Below are positions 1-12,143 of a DNA stretch of 64,000 bases, piece after piece. Position 1 is the stretch's first letter, and each line of letters starts with the position of its first letter. Position numbers and translations under genes: made by a program. The DNA lies in NCBI GenBank assembly GCA_036924285.1, contig JAYKYS010000010.1, positions 17,397,001 to 17,461,000 on the forward strand, read 5' to 3'. The notes under the pieces were generated by a model, which saw only the letters and a list, made by a program, of their open reading frames with translations, ran no database searches and was not told where the DNA came from. Origin of the DNA: Asterella californica (Eukaryota > Streptophyta > Marchantiopsida > Marchantiales > Aytoniaceae).

Positions 1-870
1 GGAAGCAAGACTAATACTTATTCGTTATTAGTCTTAGTGTCTTTTTTCATAGAGCCAAACGTCCCAAAGATGGAGATATATTGCATGTATGGTGTTAGAA
101 TGGTGTTAGAATTTTGATGGAGAGATCATACATATACGAGTTGTAGTGTTCCAAGATTTCTCCTTTACACCATTGTAGCATTAAAGATTTTGTTCCTCAA
201 GAAGATATACACTAGTTACACTGTTCTAAGTTCTGAGATATGTTCAAACTCGCAAATACTTTGGTTTTGCCTAGAAGTCCCTTCTCACTCACAAAACCAC
301 GCGACTTCCAAATCTTTCAAAAGGTGCTTCAGATCATAATACACAACTACTTATTAAAATACAACACAATATACACTGAGAAAACAGAGAAGACTATTAC
401 TACTCCTTGATTCAAGCTTCCAATCTTCTCACATCGGTTTTCAGAAGCAAATCTTGTCTTCTGAGGGTTCAACTTGGCTTCTGACACCTTTAGAACACTG
501 TCACTGCTCGATAGATGTCAGTTACTACTCCACACAACAAATTATTCTTACGGTGTCATGTTGTGGTTTGGCTCTTGTGTGAAATTCACATAAAACTTAG
601 GATGTGTTTCTTTTCTATGTCTCATGAATCTTATCGTGTAACTCACCGAACGGTGTGATGGATGCCACGTCGCGATTATCTATTTAAGTGATCGCACGGT
701 AGTGAAACGTGCCGAATCAGCAATCTGTGCGCGTTCATTTCAATGATTTTTATCGTCAAATTTGGGTATAAAAATGATGGGTGGAAGGTTCGTAAGACAT
801 TCTCTCTCAAATGATGATTCGTGAGGGTTCTCGATGGTATGCATGGAGAAGTAAAGAATTGCGGGGTGTT
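1..870. other. no supported gene
   Basis: I see no coding pattern, RNA gene or element terminus here. Short open frames on both strands have no recognisable motifs. The composition is mixed and moderately AT-rich. Confidence 0.5.
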
Positions 871-874
871 GATT

Positions 875-1080
875 ATGGATGGAGGTTTGATACCAGCTCC
901 GGATCTTCTTTTCTCGAATTCATTTCACATCAAGCTTCATTGCATCCATCGCGATCATTTTTGACAATGGTTAGTTGCGTATTTTGATGACGAGTTCATG
1001 AGAAAGGTGATGGACTTACCGCTTCCGGTGATCCTTCCGATTGTTATATACGGCGAGACTTGAGATATGACGAAAAATCT
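875..1080 (+). pseudogene. decayed fragment of a retrotransposon leader ORF
   Basis: Read from the ATG at 875, this stretch gives a protein clearly similar to the leader ORF of the chromovirus at 20148-20570: ATG followed by Asp/Glu-Gly-Gly, a P-D-[LF] pair, F-H-I-K-L, then V-A-[YH]-F, V-M and V-I-L-P-I-V in the same order and spacing. Two in-frame TGA codons break it; one sits where the other copy has Trp (TGG). It is therefore a dead relative of that leader ORF. No LTR or gag is visible beside it. The function of the leader protein is unknown to me. The match was made by eye over about 65 codons. Confidence 0.6.
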
Positions 1081-1089
1081 TATTATGAC

Positions 1090-2235
1090 AAAGAATGGAT
1101 CTCAACTATCTAGTTGAGTCGATATCTTGTGTCATTGCAGATCAAAGATCAATCATGGGGCATGGATCATGAGGAACTTCAAAAGAAGAGTATTTCAACC
1201 GAGTGATAGTTTCATTGTTTTCTTTTGTTGTAACTTTCATTGTAGATCATTTTCAAGTTGTAATATTGACTTTGTATTAGTCTACGACTCAATTGTTTCG
1301 TTCTGGTTGTCTTTGAACGGAACATCATTTGGTTGGCAGTCGACGAGTCACTATGAAATAACGTGCAATAACTCAAGACTTCACATGATAAATGAAACAA
1401 TGATTCGGCTCTTGGACTTGAAGTAAGACTAATTCAAGCACACATATCTGCTGAAAAGCTTAAAGTTACACCAACGGAGCAAAAAACGAAGCACACAAGC
1501 TTTGAAGGAATTAAAAAGCACTACGAAAACATTGAACTTTAACAACAGTATCCAAGCGGATAACGAACCTTAGCAAACACGGGGGAAAATTGAGCAGATT
1601 AACAACACATACAACAACATTCGAAAGTTGATACTGAACTAGACCAATGAAAACTCAAGAGCAGCCCATGTCTTTCGTTGAAAATTCAAATACCTAAATT
1701 GTATCATAAATACATGGTTGATTCTTCAAAATGAAGAAACAATAGAAACAAAAATGTGTAGACATCGATCAGAACTAGAATAATGAAACCTTTGGAAACT
1801 ATATAGTTTCTGATCAAGGTGTTGCTAATGTCAGCCAGCACCCTTGTCATCTTGTCCAACACTCGCAATTTGATCCGATTGAATGTTAGCTCCTTATTGT
1901 TCTTATTTAGCGCCCTCAATCATCCATGAAATCACTCGATTCTTCCGCCCAGATTGTAGCTCTGGTCGAGAGCTTTCCAACCATATCCTTCTTCTCGTGA
2001 ATGGTCTTATGAAGCTTTCCGAAACCACAAAAAACATCGCGAGGATCAACTAGTCATCATTTGTCCAAAAGTAGACCAATGAGAGCAAAAAAGAGCTTTT
2101 GGTTTGTCTTTTCTTCAGTTAACTTTTATCATTAAAATGACTTATAACACCAAAGGAAACACTAGACACCAATAAGACTAGAAGAAACCAGAAAATCCTT
2201 GAGACACGTCGGAGGATTCTCTGTGGACCGCAACT
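1090..2235. other. no supported gene
   Basis: Small frames on both strands (for example 1127-1426 plus and 1704-1919 minus) have no domain signature or homologue in the window. I see nothing else of note. Confidence 0.45.
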
Positions 2236-2660
2236 ACACAGATTCACAATGCTTCGGAAATATAGAACAGGACGTGGGTTGACGCTTCGGAGAAGCTAAC
2301 CAGTTGTCGAGTACTCGTTTAGGTGAAGTTGTGGAATTTCAAGCAGTGGAGATCCTGCACACACGAAATCAAAACTCATCGGGTCTAGTCGGACTTGTAC
2401 ATCCAGTAAAGGCTTGTAGCTCCAGTTTCATTTCAAATATTTTTTTTCTTGTAGATCCTCATTTTATGGAAGTTTAAATTCCTTCCGCAAAGAAATCAGG
2501 TGGCAACGTTATACCCCGATGACAGTGATAATGTGAAAACACTCCCCGGCAACTTATCGAAATCAAGCACCAGAATTCGCTGCACGCTTTGCAAGAGATA
2601 TTGACCAGGAATGATCTAAGCGGATACAGTTTGACCAGTAACATGATGGTCACAGAAGCG
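2236..2660 (+). repeat. dispersed direct repeat, copy 1 (about 425 bp)
   Basis: This block matches 35857-36279 in the same orientation with only scattered substitutions: both run from 'agattcaca' through 'gacgtgggttgacgcttcgg' to the 'gatctaagcggatacagttt' region. The second copy lies just upstream of the SNTX-like pseudogene at 36.5 kb. Copy 1 is followed by unrelated sequence from about 2665. The boundaries show no inverted repeats, so I cannot say whether this is a transposon end or a duplicated 5' portion of a host gene. Confidence 0.8.
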
Positions 2661-4240
2661 ATAGGGTGGTGATAGATGTAGACTCAGCTCAAACTCACCT
2701 TTTAGAACAACGAGCACCGACAATGTCCAAAACTCTATCAGAGAGAGTGGCAGTGAAATTAGAGATACGTTAGCTGCATATTTGGAGTCGTCTTCAGCTC
2801 CTTGATGCTTCAAGACCTTGAGGTATGTTTCAGTTTTGTGAATCTGCAAGGTTGCAAGCTACTTGACTATCCTTAAACACGTTAATTTGATTATGTTTAT
2901 TTTTGAAGTCAAAGAGATTCTTCGTCTCAGTCGTGAAGGTCAAACCTACTTATACGTTCTCAAATATACAATCCTTCAAAAATTATTATCCACAATGCTT
3001 AGCTAGTCTTTAACGATGTAGGACTATGGGTTATTGCTACGATATGGGTTTGAAGAGTTTTGCTTTAGAGTTCATAAGCTGTAACGTAGAAAGAAATTGC
3101 GCTAGTGTAGTAGTTAAGTTTCAAATGTAGTTTCAATAATAGCGAAATCATGTTGCTTTTATATTAGACTTGGCTGGTGGTCCAAAATCTGACGTAAACT
3201 CGTCTGCGAGTGTCAATTTGGCAGATTTTGATCTTTTAGAGTGTATTTTCGGAGTGTATTTTTTACCTTTGGGTTGCGGAGAGCGTGAGCGGGGATGTCG
3301 AGGTGTGGAGTGCGTGTTAGGAGGCGTTTAGAGGCTTCAAGGAGCAGAGGTGCGTGAGTGCGGAGGCGGAGCAGAGCTCGAGCCCGTCGCAAGCTAGCTT
3401 GCTGTTGTGCGTGAGAGAGGTATACAAGTTTCAGTTGTGTGGGAAGTGTAAAACTAGTAGGTCACCCATCCCAATACTATTCCTGAACTTGTATCCTTAA
3501 CTCTACAATCTTAGCTTTGGCTTTATCACTAGACCAATAGCTCTTGGTGTCTTCTAGGGATTCGTGCAAGTACTTAATGGACTTGTTTAAGGTAGTAGGA
3601 GATCTTCTCGCACGTTCCTAGAGGGGTAGTAGGACGACCCCACAGTATTAGGGGAAGCTATAGTTCTGGTAGTGTTTTGTTTATATCGTAGAGACGCGTA
3701 TGGAGGCAGTTGGTGGCAGTTGTCTTAGGTGAGCTAGTAGAGCTACCACGTAGATATTTTAGGAGCTACTAGAAGTGTGGACATCTAGTTAATGATCTTA
3801 AGTTTCAGTTACGACGGTTGGTGATCGTATATTGTGCATGTGATCACCGAAGAGGAGATGTCAGTTCGGATGAGACTGAGCTTCTCTTTATGTGAATGTT
3901 TGAGTGTGGAGGGTTATCTTTTGGACTTCTTGTGGTTGGAACCTCTCCATATTCTGCTTCCTGTTTGTGCGCCGTGTTTGCTTGTGTTGGCGTTTGATTT
4001 CCGGAGTGAGTTCACTCCAGTGTGCTGTCGATAGTGAGACTGGAGTTGCGGACCAATCAAACTATCTTTGTTTCTCTCATGATGCGGTTGGAGTGACGAC
4101 CAACAGATCGTGAGAGGCTGCCTGTGGTGATGACAAGTACATGTTGTCCTTACCTTGATCATCCTAGTAGGGGATAGGTGAGTTCAGTAGGAGCGGAGTT
4201 AGACAAGTGGTGGTTACAATGATGACAAGGATTTCGCCAT
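2661..4240. other. no clear gene; short 5S rRNA-like stretch inside
   Basis: No convincing coding region. At 3456-3484 the minus strand resembles part of plant 5S rRNA (the GGATGGGTGACCT segment and a few bases either side), but the remainder of a 5S gene is absent. The section ends where decayed gypsy sequence begins. Confidence 0.35.
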
Positions 4241-4859
4241 TCTGATTGGAGAGTGTGTTACAGAGATTCTCTCATCACGGAGTTTTCGGGAGGTTTTGGT
4301 GAGGACTTCTCGGACAGTAGGTATACACGAAGTGGGGTGAGGTACCGACTAGCTACACCATTGCCGTCGAATGTTCCAGAGGACGAGTTAGACGCAGATA
4401 ACGCATTTTCTAGTGGTGAGTCAAGTGTCACCACACCGTTGTTGTGAGACATGGACGAGATCTATGGGATCACGAAGGGGTCTCGACGTTACTCGGGTAC
4501 AGTGGGTATCATCGAGCTGGATGACTTCATCAAGGAGTTCGACAGTTGTTGCGATCTGCAGCAGATGCGAACCCACAGTTATTAACACCTTTCAGGACGT
4601 GGAAGGGTTCGTTCCAACACTTGGAGGGATCATCGATGGACGATTATCATGAGTTCTGGAGAGACTACAGTGTGGAGATTGAGTTGTGGAGACAACATTG
4701 GTCTCCCAACTACGTTTCTATCACTACTAGCACCGTTTCAGGAGGCGTAGCACCTACGACTTCGATGTCAGTAGCAGTGGTACATCCACAGATGGCGGAG
4801 TATCTACTACCGGTGGTGCATCCACTAGTAGTGGAGCAAGTGGTAGTGTGAGCGGGATA

Positions 4860-5606
4860 CCACAAGGGTTTAACCTTGTGGTTCAGTTCTTCCAGTGTTT
4901 GAGGAAGAACTATCAAGGTGTGAGGACCGACAAGTTGAGGAGCCTGTAGGAGTTCTAACAAAAGATTGGAGAGAGTCTACGCGAGACGTTTACTCGCATG
5001 AGGCGGTTGATCAGCGTTACCCAAGAGGTGACGGAAGCACATGCAATCTAGTTCTGGTATGAGATACTAGATCGGGAGCTGCGTAAGAGAGTCAGAGATG
5101 CCACGCTCCTTAGAGACACTACTTTGACGTTAGCGATTGTCTTTGGTTTGGCTGAACGGATTGAACTCAACATGGTGGAGGAGAGGGTGGTGGTTGCTGT
5201 GTTCAGCAAGAAGACACCACATGAGACGACCACCTCTTCTCGAGGATCACAGGCTGCGCAACAGCGTGGTGATGGTGGTGGTGGTGGTAAGGATCGTGCG
5301 GAGCAGTCACGATCTCAATGAGGTGTTGGAGGATCTGGTGGACAGAAGCTCATGCCGTCTTTCTCTAGTCAGCAGCAAGTGGGTCCTTGTTGGGCGCGTG
5401 ATGGTCCTCATCAGCAGAAGGAATGTCCACAGAGGAGAGGTGGTCATGAGACATCAAGGACGTCTCAAGCGGTATCTAGGAAATGTGAGCATTGCGAGCG
5501 ATATGGTCACACTAGTGACCGTTATTTTGATCTTCATCCCGAACTACGAAAAAAGAAGGTTGATTGTGGACGAGGCGGAGGAGCTCAAGGAGACCGTGGT
5601 GGATGA
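4860..5606 (+). pseudogene. gag remnant with damaged zinc knuckles
   Basis: The segment 4880-5210 reads as a retrotransposon gag core (K-I-G-E-S-L-R-E-T-F, R-M-R-R-L, a D-x-E-L-R-K-R-V stretch and an A-x-R-I-E helix) with several stops. It is followed by a low-complexity Gly/Ser/Gln region and two nucleocapsid-like motifs. At 5489-5530 a C-X2-C-X4-H-X4 motif ends in Tyr instead of Cys; an earlier C-W-x-R ... H-Q-Q-K-E-C near 5385 has lost a Cys. Gag would package element RNA. This copy cannot be functional. Confidence 0.6.
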
Positions 5607-8441
5607 GCTGGAGGTAGAGGTCTAGCACCTCAGAGAGGACCAGTCGGTCCACCGCATAGTCGACGTCAGAAGCAGGTATGGCTGCTCAAATTGAGCAATT
5701 GGAGTAGAGGATAGCTAGTATGGCTATGGCTCAGCGGAGATCTGGTGGAATAGAGACTTCCACGTCTTATGGAGGAGAAGAAAGTTGAAGTCATTTCGAC
5801 TTCATGGCTGGTGTGGCGCAGATTGAGACATATGTGGTAGTGACTCGAGGTGCAGTACGTGTCTCTGAACCCACGAGGTGTGTCGGTGGAGTTGGATCCA
5901 CAACAAGGGGAGGCTGGTAGACATGTCAAGCTTCCTCAATCCTTCACGTTATCGGAGGCATTGAGGACCACGTCTATGGTTCCTAAACGGTCTACCGATG
6001 GTGCAGTGGAGTTGGAGGCATCGACATCCAAGAGTGGGGGTGATGTAAGTCAACCCTCGACGTCTGTGGATGCAATGTCGAACTCGATGTTGGAGGCGGC
6101 TACAGAAGTTTTGCGAGCCTCACTATTTTCAGCCACAGATATGAGAGCATGGGGTGTCAGCTTGGCTCTAGTGTTCCAAGTGACGATCATGCTCAATGAG
6201 AGCGAGGATGTTGTTATCTGTAGTGCTGAGGTGGTTCAGCAAGAGACGATAGACGTGTCCATGGACTCGAAGATCAAGACAGCTACCAGTGGTACTTGGC
6301 AAGCGGCGACTGCCATGTTAGATGAGTTACCAGCTAGGCCGATGATTGACCGGCTAGATTGGCACCAGGTGTGGTGTTGTTGGACAACAGAAATGGTATC
6401 TTCTGTTTGGTGGCACCTTCAAGGAAGATGTATCGACCACAGAAAGTCTTGTTAGACTCTGGAGCCCAACCGTTGATGTTGGGAAAGACGACGTGTATTG
6501 GTTTGAGTTTGAAGAAGTCGGAGGTGGAGAGATGTCCATTTCAGCTGCAGACCTCTCTAGGAGGATCAGGGGGGTACAGCTCTACACATGACATGCGAGA
6601 TGCTGACGGTGAGGTTCGACCAGATCAGCCCACAGATGGCTCCATGGTGAGGGCCAAGGCTATCGTTACGGCCACAAAGTCTTATTATGTATTGGTTGGA
6701 GCTGCTGTGTTATACTCTATGAGATTCGTGATCGACTATTAGATGGAGACAGCATCTTACAGATCAGGTTGGCAGTCTGGTGAGAGACGAGTGAGCCACT
6801 TACCAGTATGATTCAGTGCTAGAGTTGGGACAACGGAGCCTACACCATGGACGATGGCATCCGTTGCAAGATCCAGTTCGGTCATCACTTGACCGAGCGA
6901 TTTGTTGGAGGACAATGTCCATGCGGAGGATACTCTGGTCTTTCAGGAGGTGAAGGACATGCCTAGCATATCTACGTTACTACCATCTGCCTTGGATGTT
7001 CCACTCTGGAGTTCGAGTGGAGAGTTACAGCAGTATGTTGATCGGTTGGTACAGCAGACTTGGAGTGAAGCCTTTGTACCACCAATAGAGGAACCAAAGG
7101 TTGTTCCTGCTACTGGCCTTGTGACCTTATCACCGTTGGATACGACCCTTATTGTGTGACAATATCCAGAGGAAGGTATATGTGTGCTGGAGCTATTTGG
7201 AGAGATCACCACAGGTTTGGCTGCAGTATTGCAGGCATGCATACAAGTACAGCGATACTTGTATGTGGAGAGAGATGAGGTTGCGAGACACATCTCATTG
7301 CGTCATGTGGCACGTTTGGTGCAGAGATATCTTAAGTTGTTGCCCATATCAGCCGTTGGAGGATACCAACAAGCATTACTGTCGGATATTTCGCTGTTGG
7401 GGGCGCAGGATCTCACGTTTGTTGGCACTATTCACTTGGTGATAGCCGGATGACCATGTCAAGGTCACATGCGTGCTGGGAGAGGTCAGGGTTTACATGA
7501 TCCGTGATCTATGATGTTCTGAGAGACGTTACGGAGCTTACAACACCAGATGCATCAGATGGATTATCCAACGTACATCTTGGAGAACATTCCTTTGTTG
7601 TGTGATGCTCATACACAGATGATGACGAGTGTGGACCAAGTGCGGTCTTGGGTTGGACCGGCAGTGTTGTTGGATGCAGCGAGAGTAGGATCTCATGCAC
7701 ATCGTCCACGGTTATGGTGGACGGACTCGTTACCGAGAGAGGTGCTTAAGCGCGCACACGATGAAGTGAGACGACCAGCGCACCTCACGGTTGATAGCAT
7801 CTTGGATGCATGACGACGATCTTAAGTAGTGAGAGTCATCGATAGGTCACCCATGACAGTGGTGAACATAGTGGGACGGCCCATGATAGCGTTATCCACT
7901 TTGGTGAGCTTTCCAGCGTCACATGCTTACAAAGATGGAGGACCTGGGCTTGTGTGGGATGCTCAATTACGACAGTTGGTGGAACCCAATGCCGACGAGA
8001 GAGAGAGCGTTGGGTTTCTCTAAGGGTACGACGGCAGTAGCTTCGATGTTAGAGGCTTCACGTCGTCAAGTGTTGGGTCAAGCAATGGACTTGAACTGCT
8101 TGACATGGATTGTTAATCTTGGATTGGCTAAGGTTAACTGCTCGGACACTCTTGAGCTCTTTGTCTACCGGGTCGGTGGAGATAAAGGTTGGGGGCAAGA
8201 CGCGTCGAGTTCGTCATCTTTGGACAGAAGTTTTTCGCACAATAGCGATGGAGGTTGTTGGTGGTGAGCAGAAAGAAACTGCTCCAGAGGCTACAAGATA
8301 CCAGTCAATGACTCATCTTCTACCTCTAGCATGGTGACAGATGATACTTGGGAGTAAGAGATTGGACCCAAGCTTATAAGAGAGGAGAGACGAAGAGTTC
8401 AGAGATTCCTGAAGAGCTACAAAAATTGTTTTGTCTTCAGT

Positions 8442-9345
8442 ATGAAGGATTTGGGTACCTTGAAGGGACCAGGTATACGGATCGACTTGGCTAATGATAC
8501 GTCAATCTTTCGACGTCCTTACAAGTACAGTGACATGGAGAGAGTCTTGATCTGGAGTAGGACTCAAGACTTGTTGGAGGTTGGGTTGGTGGAGATGTCG
8601 CATGGAGAGTATGCATCTACCACAATTATGTCAGCAAAGAAAGATATGTATGGAAATTACACGGATAGACGGATGTGTGGAGACTACCGTCTTATCAATC
8701 GGCAGACGAAGTCCGATAAGTATGCCATGCTGACACCTGAGGAGATCTTTGATGCAGTGGGACATGTGAAGGTCTTCAGTACTTTGGATCTTCGAGCAGG
8801 GTATCATCAGTTGCCAATAAGAGAAGAAGATAAGTCCAAGATAATATTCTGGAGAATTGACTCTCATGACAAGGATTGTTTGTATCAGTGGCGGTTTTTA
8901 TCATTTGGGTTGAAGAACGCCCCTTCTGAGTTCTAGAGGATGATGGACAAGATCCTAGCAAGAATAGATTTTGTCAGATGTTATTGACGACATCTTAGTC
9001 TATAGTGCTATCATGGAGGAGCACGAGAGACACTTACGAGATGTGTTCGAGCGATTGAGAGCTCATAAGTTGAAGTTACACATGAGAAAGTGTAAATTCT
9101 TCCAAGAGTTGGTAGAGTATTTGGACCACACCATCTACCCAAGTGGGTTGGTTGTTCAATAGACAAAAGTTGAAGCTATTGCACATATCTCACGTCTCAT
9201 AGATGTGAGTCAAGTTCGAGCATTTGTTGATTAAACAAATTTTTATCGTAGATACGAGAAAGGATTTAGTGTAATTGCGAAAGCATTGACCAAGCTGATG
9301 AAGGTGGACCAGGAGTGGTAGTGGGAAGATGAGCAGGTGTGAACA
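8442..9345 (+). pseudogene. gypsy reverse transcriptase remnant
   Basis: From ATG 8442 the frame encodes the RT palm and fingers: R-R-P-Y-K-Y-S-D-M-E, M-C-G-D-Y-R-L-I-N, V-F-S-T-L-D-L-R-A-G-Y-H-Q-L-P and L-S-F-G-L-K-N-A-P-S-E-F, then a TAG at 8934 where Gln is usual. After a one-base slip it resumes with the catalytic motif as V-I-D-D-I-L-V-Y-S (about 8974-9005), H-x-R-H-L and C-K-F-F. A TAG at 9160 precedes a connection segment up to about 9345. The family makes cDNA from element RNA; this copy is inactive because of stops and the frameshift. Confidence 0.85.
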
Positions 9346-9859
9346 GGTCAGTATATCATATCAGGTATCAACTTTCGAATGTCACTAGACAGAGGTTGTT
9401 CTGAGAGAACTAAAGTTAACAGAGTCTCGCAAATAGCGCACAGTATATTCGTCGTCATCTTGACAGAGACTACATACCTTAGTCTGCTGGTTAATCCTAT
9501 TCATCCTGGTGTTGGACGGGATGCTACCTGCTCGAAACTTAAACTTCAGCCTACCTAGGGTAGTTTCCTCTAAGGTAGGTCTTTAAGCCAGGTTCTTCAA
9601 GGTAAACTCTCTTTTCATAGACAAGGATGACTTTTGTGATGCTCTATCTCTGTCTTGTGTTGAGAAAGCCTGCCCATTGACTCTTTCACAGTCTTAATCA
9701 TTTCCAGTCCAGACATGTTTCAGAACTTCTCTGATAGGTCTGCTGCTCTCAGAAGTCCAAGTCTTAAGCTTGTTTAACTGGCCTATCCTGCACCCAAGTG
9801 GTCTTATAAACCTTCTTAGATATCTGCTGGATTCTAGGTGCTCCAGTTGCCATCGCCAC
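9346..9859. other. no supported gene
   Basis: Sequence after the truncated gypsy RT. No recognisable domain on either strand; an open minus-strand frame (9694-9918) has no motif I know. Confidence 0.4.
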
Positions 9860-10121
9860 TTGAGCTTCGCTATGTCCCTTCGCTTCTCCAGTGGATCTAC
9901 ATCAAATTCCTCGCACACCGCTACTCTTGCGTAGTAGAAGCGGTAACCCGAAGGACTGACAACTTGTTAGCCTCCAGCCAAGGTCGTTGCTTGAGCTTCG
10001 CTATGTCCCTTCGCTTCTCCAGTGGATCTACATCAAATTCCTCGCACACCGCTACTCTTGCGTAGTAGAAGCGGTAACCCGAAGGACTGACAACTTGTTA
10101 GCCTCCAGCCAAGGTCGTTGC
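9860..10121. repeat. perfect 131-bp tandem duplication
   Basis: The 131-base unit beginning 'ttgagcttcgctatgtccct' at 9860 is repeated without any visible difference from 9991 to 10121. The unit length is not a multiple of three, so the copies read in different frames. The identity implies a recent duplication, or an assembly artefact. Confidence 0.9.
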
Positions 10122-12073
10122 TTGGTATTGGCATCCCAAATAACAGCTCCATATCCGTGGATAGGGTGTGCGGTGTGCAGAATAAGTTCGTTTAGCTATG
10201 GATGTATTGTCTCTAGAGACAAACAAGGAAGTTGCTCAAACCATTTACCCTACGATGGCCCCTTCTCGACAGCACGGCAGACGTGGCCTTCCCACGTACC
10301 ATCCTCGGAGAATTCCACCAGTAGGCAAGTGTAAGAAATCACTCTCTGTTCCAGTGACGGTTCTCCCTCGACCCATCAAAACTTTTACCCCACATTTGGA
10401 AACATTCGTCTCCGACCCCCAATATCACACCATATTTTCCACAGGTTAATCATCTTCTGAAGCTTCTTCGCAGATTCTTCCAGACCAGCAAAGTCGCCTG
10501 CGAACATCAATGCTGGTACCGAAATGGCCCCGATCGACGAACTTACCGGTACACCCATCGACTGTTCTCTGTCCAACTGTTCCAACAAATCGTCGTAGAG
10601 AGAGTTCTCTTCTAAAGTACAACTTGGTCTTTACTTACAAGGATAAAGATATTTTATGGATGATCACTTTGCAATGCAATCGAGAAGGAGATCTCTTATA
10701 GACATACAGCAGGTTCGCATGTTACAAATGATCTAATCCGGATGAGGGCTAACCCATATATTTTTAACAAAGCGATCAAAGAGGCGACTGACAAATCTGG
10801 AAGATTGGTGCAGGTGCAAAATTCAAAACATGAATATATCCCAGTGAGGGCCTTTTCGAGACTCCTCGAGGAAAAAAAGAAAAGAAAAACTGAAATGTAT
10901 CAGGGTTTAAATTATCGTCATCTGAAAAATATGACTACTTTGAAGCGCGACTGTAAACTCAGCTGGGTTCGTGGACATGAGATAGTCATATCATATATGA
11001 GTTAGTGACATACGTATTCTTCCTTCATATTCAATATTTTGTGTATCATATAGCTTTTTTTGTTCTTCATCTATTTGACTTCGTATCCACGAATGATGCA
11101 ATTCGAGTCCTTCTGAAGATGGAAAAATGAGAACATGACAACGGCCAACAAAAAGCTTAGAGAGTCGTGCTTCATAGAGGTCCGACAGCTCCTCAAATTT
11201 GAGCAACCGATGGCGCACAAGACTGCAAGAAGGGGCAATGTTGCTGCAGTCCCACCGTTGCCAAATACATCATATCCAGTTTTAGTGAGCAACGTGGAAA
11301 GAATAGTCTCCACCCTTGACCACGAAACAGGCAAACTCCTCACAAGAGACAGTAGCCCTAAAAAGAACATGTACATTATAAACTACAAAGAAGGTCCATG
11401 CAAGTCCTTAAACACAAAATCCACAAATCTTTTCTCGAAGTCCCATCATCAAAATATTCAAACACTCTCCACAAGTCAATGCCAATAGATAAGTCAATGA
11501 AGGAGGCAGATCAGACGTCCAAGCACTAGACAATCTGACCTCGGAAACAAGTAACCCTGAAGGATTAATATTCATATATTTAAAACTGGACAAGTCGATC
11601 AAACCTCAAAAGCTTTCGTTACAGAGGTGCAAGGTGTGCCTTATCAACTACCTGACCCCTAGATCACCGTAAGCAATCAAAGAGGATATACTTCAAGAGA
11701 AAGAAGAATGTTTGGACGAACGTTCAAAATTTGAGCTTAAGAATGCTAGAGCAAGCCACAACATTGCTCAAGAACTGGAGAAGAGATTGCTTTTCATCCA
11801 AGAAATAGAGGACAGAGTACAACTGTTACATATAAAGGCAGAATATGCCAAAGCACAAGGCAAGATTGCTACCGTTCACTCCCCTAGCGTGCGTTCTAAT
11901 GATAGTTTCCAGCGTAAATTTTCAAGTTGATCAAATTAGTGGGGGTAACGATAACAGTTGAACTAGGTCAGAGAGATACTATTGACCATTGAATTTCTGG
12001 AGTCAACCTACACCAGTGTTCTTAGTAAATGCCCTCCTCTTTAATCACGTGGCAGGTCCTTTGTCGTTAAAGC
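10122..12073. other. unassigned region with short open frames
   Basis: Several plus-strand frames of 70-117 codons occur (10742-11005, 11135-11488, 11712-11930). The last is helical and charged, a possible coiled coil. None has a motif that identifies a family and no splice-linked gene model convinced me. Decayed host or transposon coding sequence is possible. Confidence 0.35.
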
Positions 12074-12143
12074 CGATTTTTGGAATTTCGGAATTTAATT
12101 TCTTCCAGTACATATATGGTACTGGAAGAAATTCCAAAACCGA
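12074..12143. other. long hairpin (inverted repeat)
   Basis: Perfect 15-bp arms (12097-12111 and 12119-12133, containing TTCTTCCAGTAC / GTACTGGAAGAA) flank a 7-base loop ATATATG. An outer pair, 'cgatttttggaatt' at 12074 and 'aattccaaaaccg' at 12131, adds further partial pairing. It could be a small foldback element or a small-RNA hairpin; there is no gene context. Confidence 0.7.

Larger units (their letters stand above)
4250..9345 (+). mobile_element. decayed Ty3/gypsy retrotransposon (gag to RT), no LTRs found
   Basis: A plus-strand gypsy body can be followed through many stops and frame changes. A gag core lies near 4860-5150, zinc-knuckle remnants near 5385-5545, and reverse transcriptase with its connection region at 8442-9345. 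The 5.6-8.4 kb part should hold protease and linker but is too decayed to assign. It breaks off near 9345 after an [RK]-F-[ED]-K-G-F-S type connection segment. RNase H and integrase are missing. I could not find a matching LTR pair, so the ends are approximate. It is the oldest element in the window judging by the number of lesions. Confidence 0.75.

Noticed and set aside
3456..3484. A 5S rRNA gene
   Set aside because: Only about 25 bases resemble 5S; the rest of the gene is missing.
1..4240. Many 60-100 codon open frames on both strands
   Set aside because: No motifs, homologues in the window or splice-consistent structure; expected by chance.
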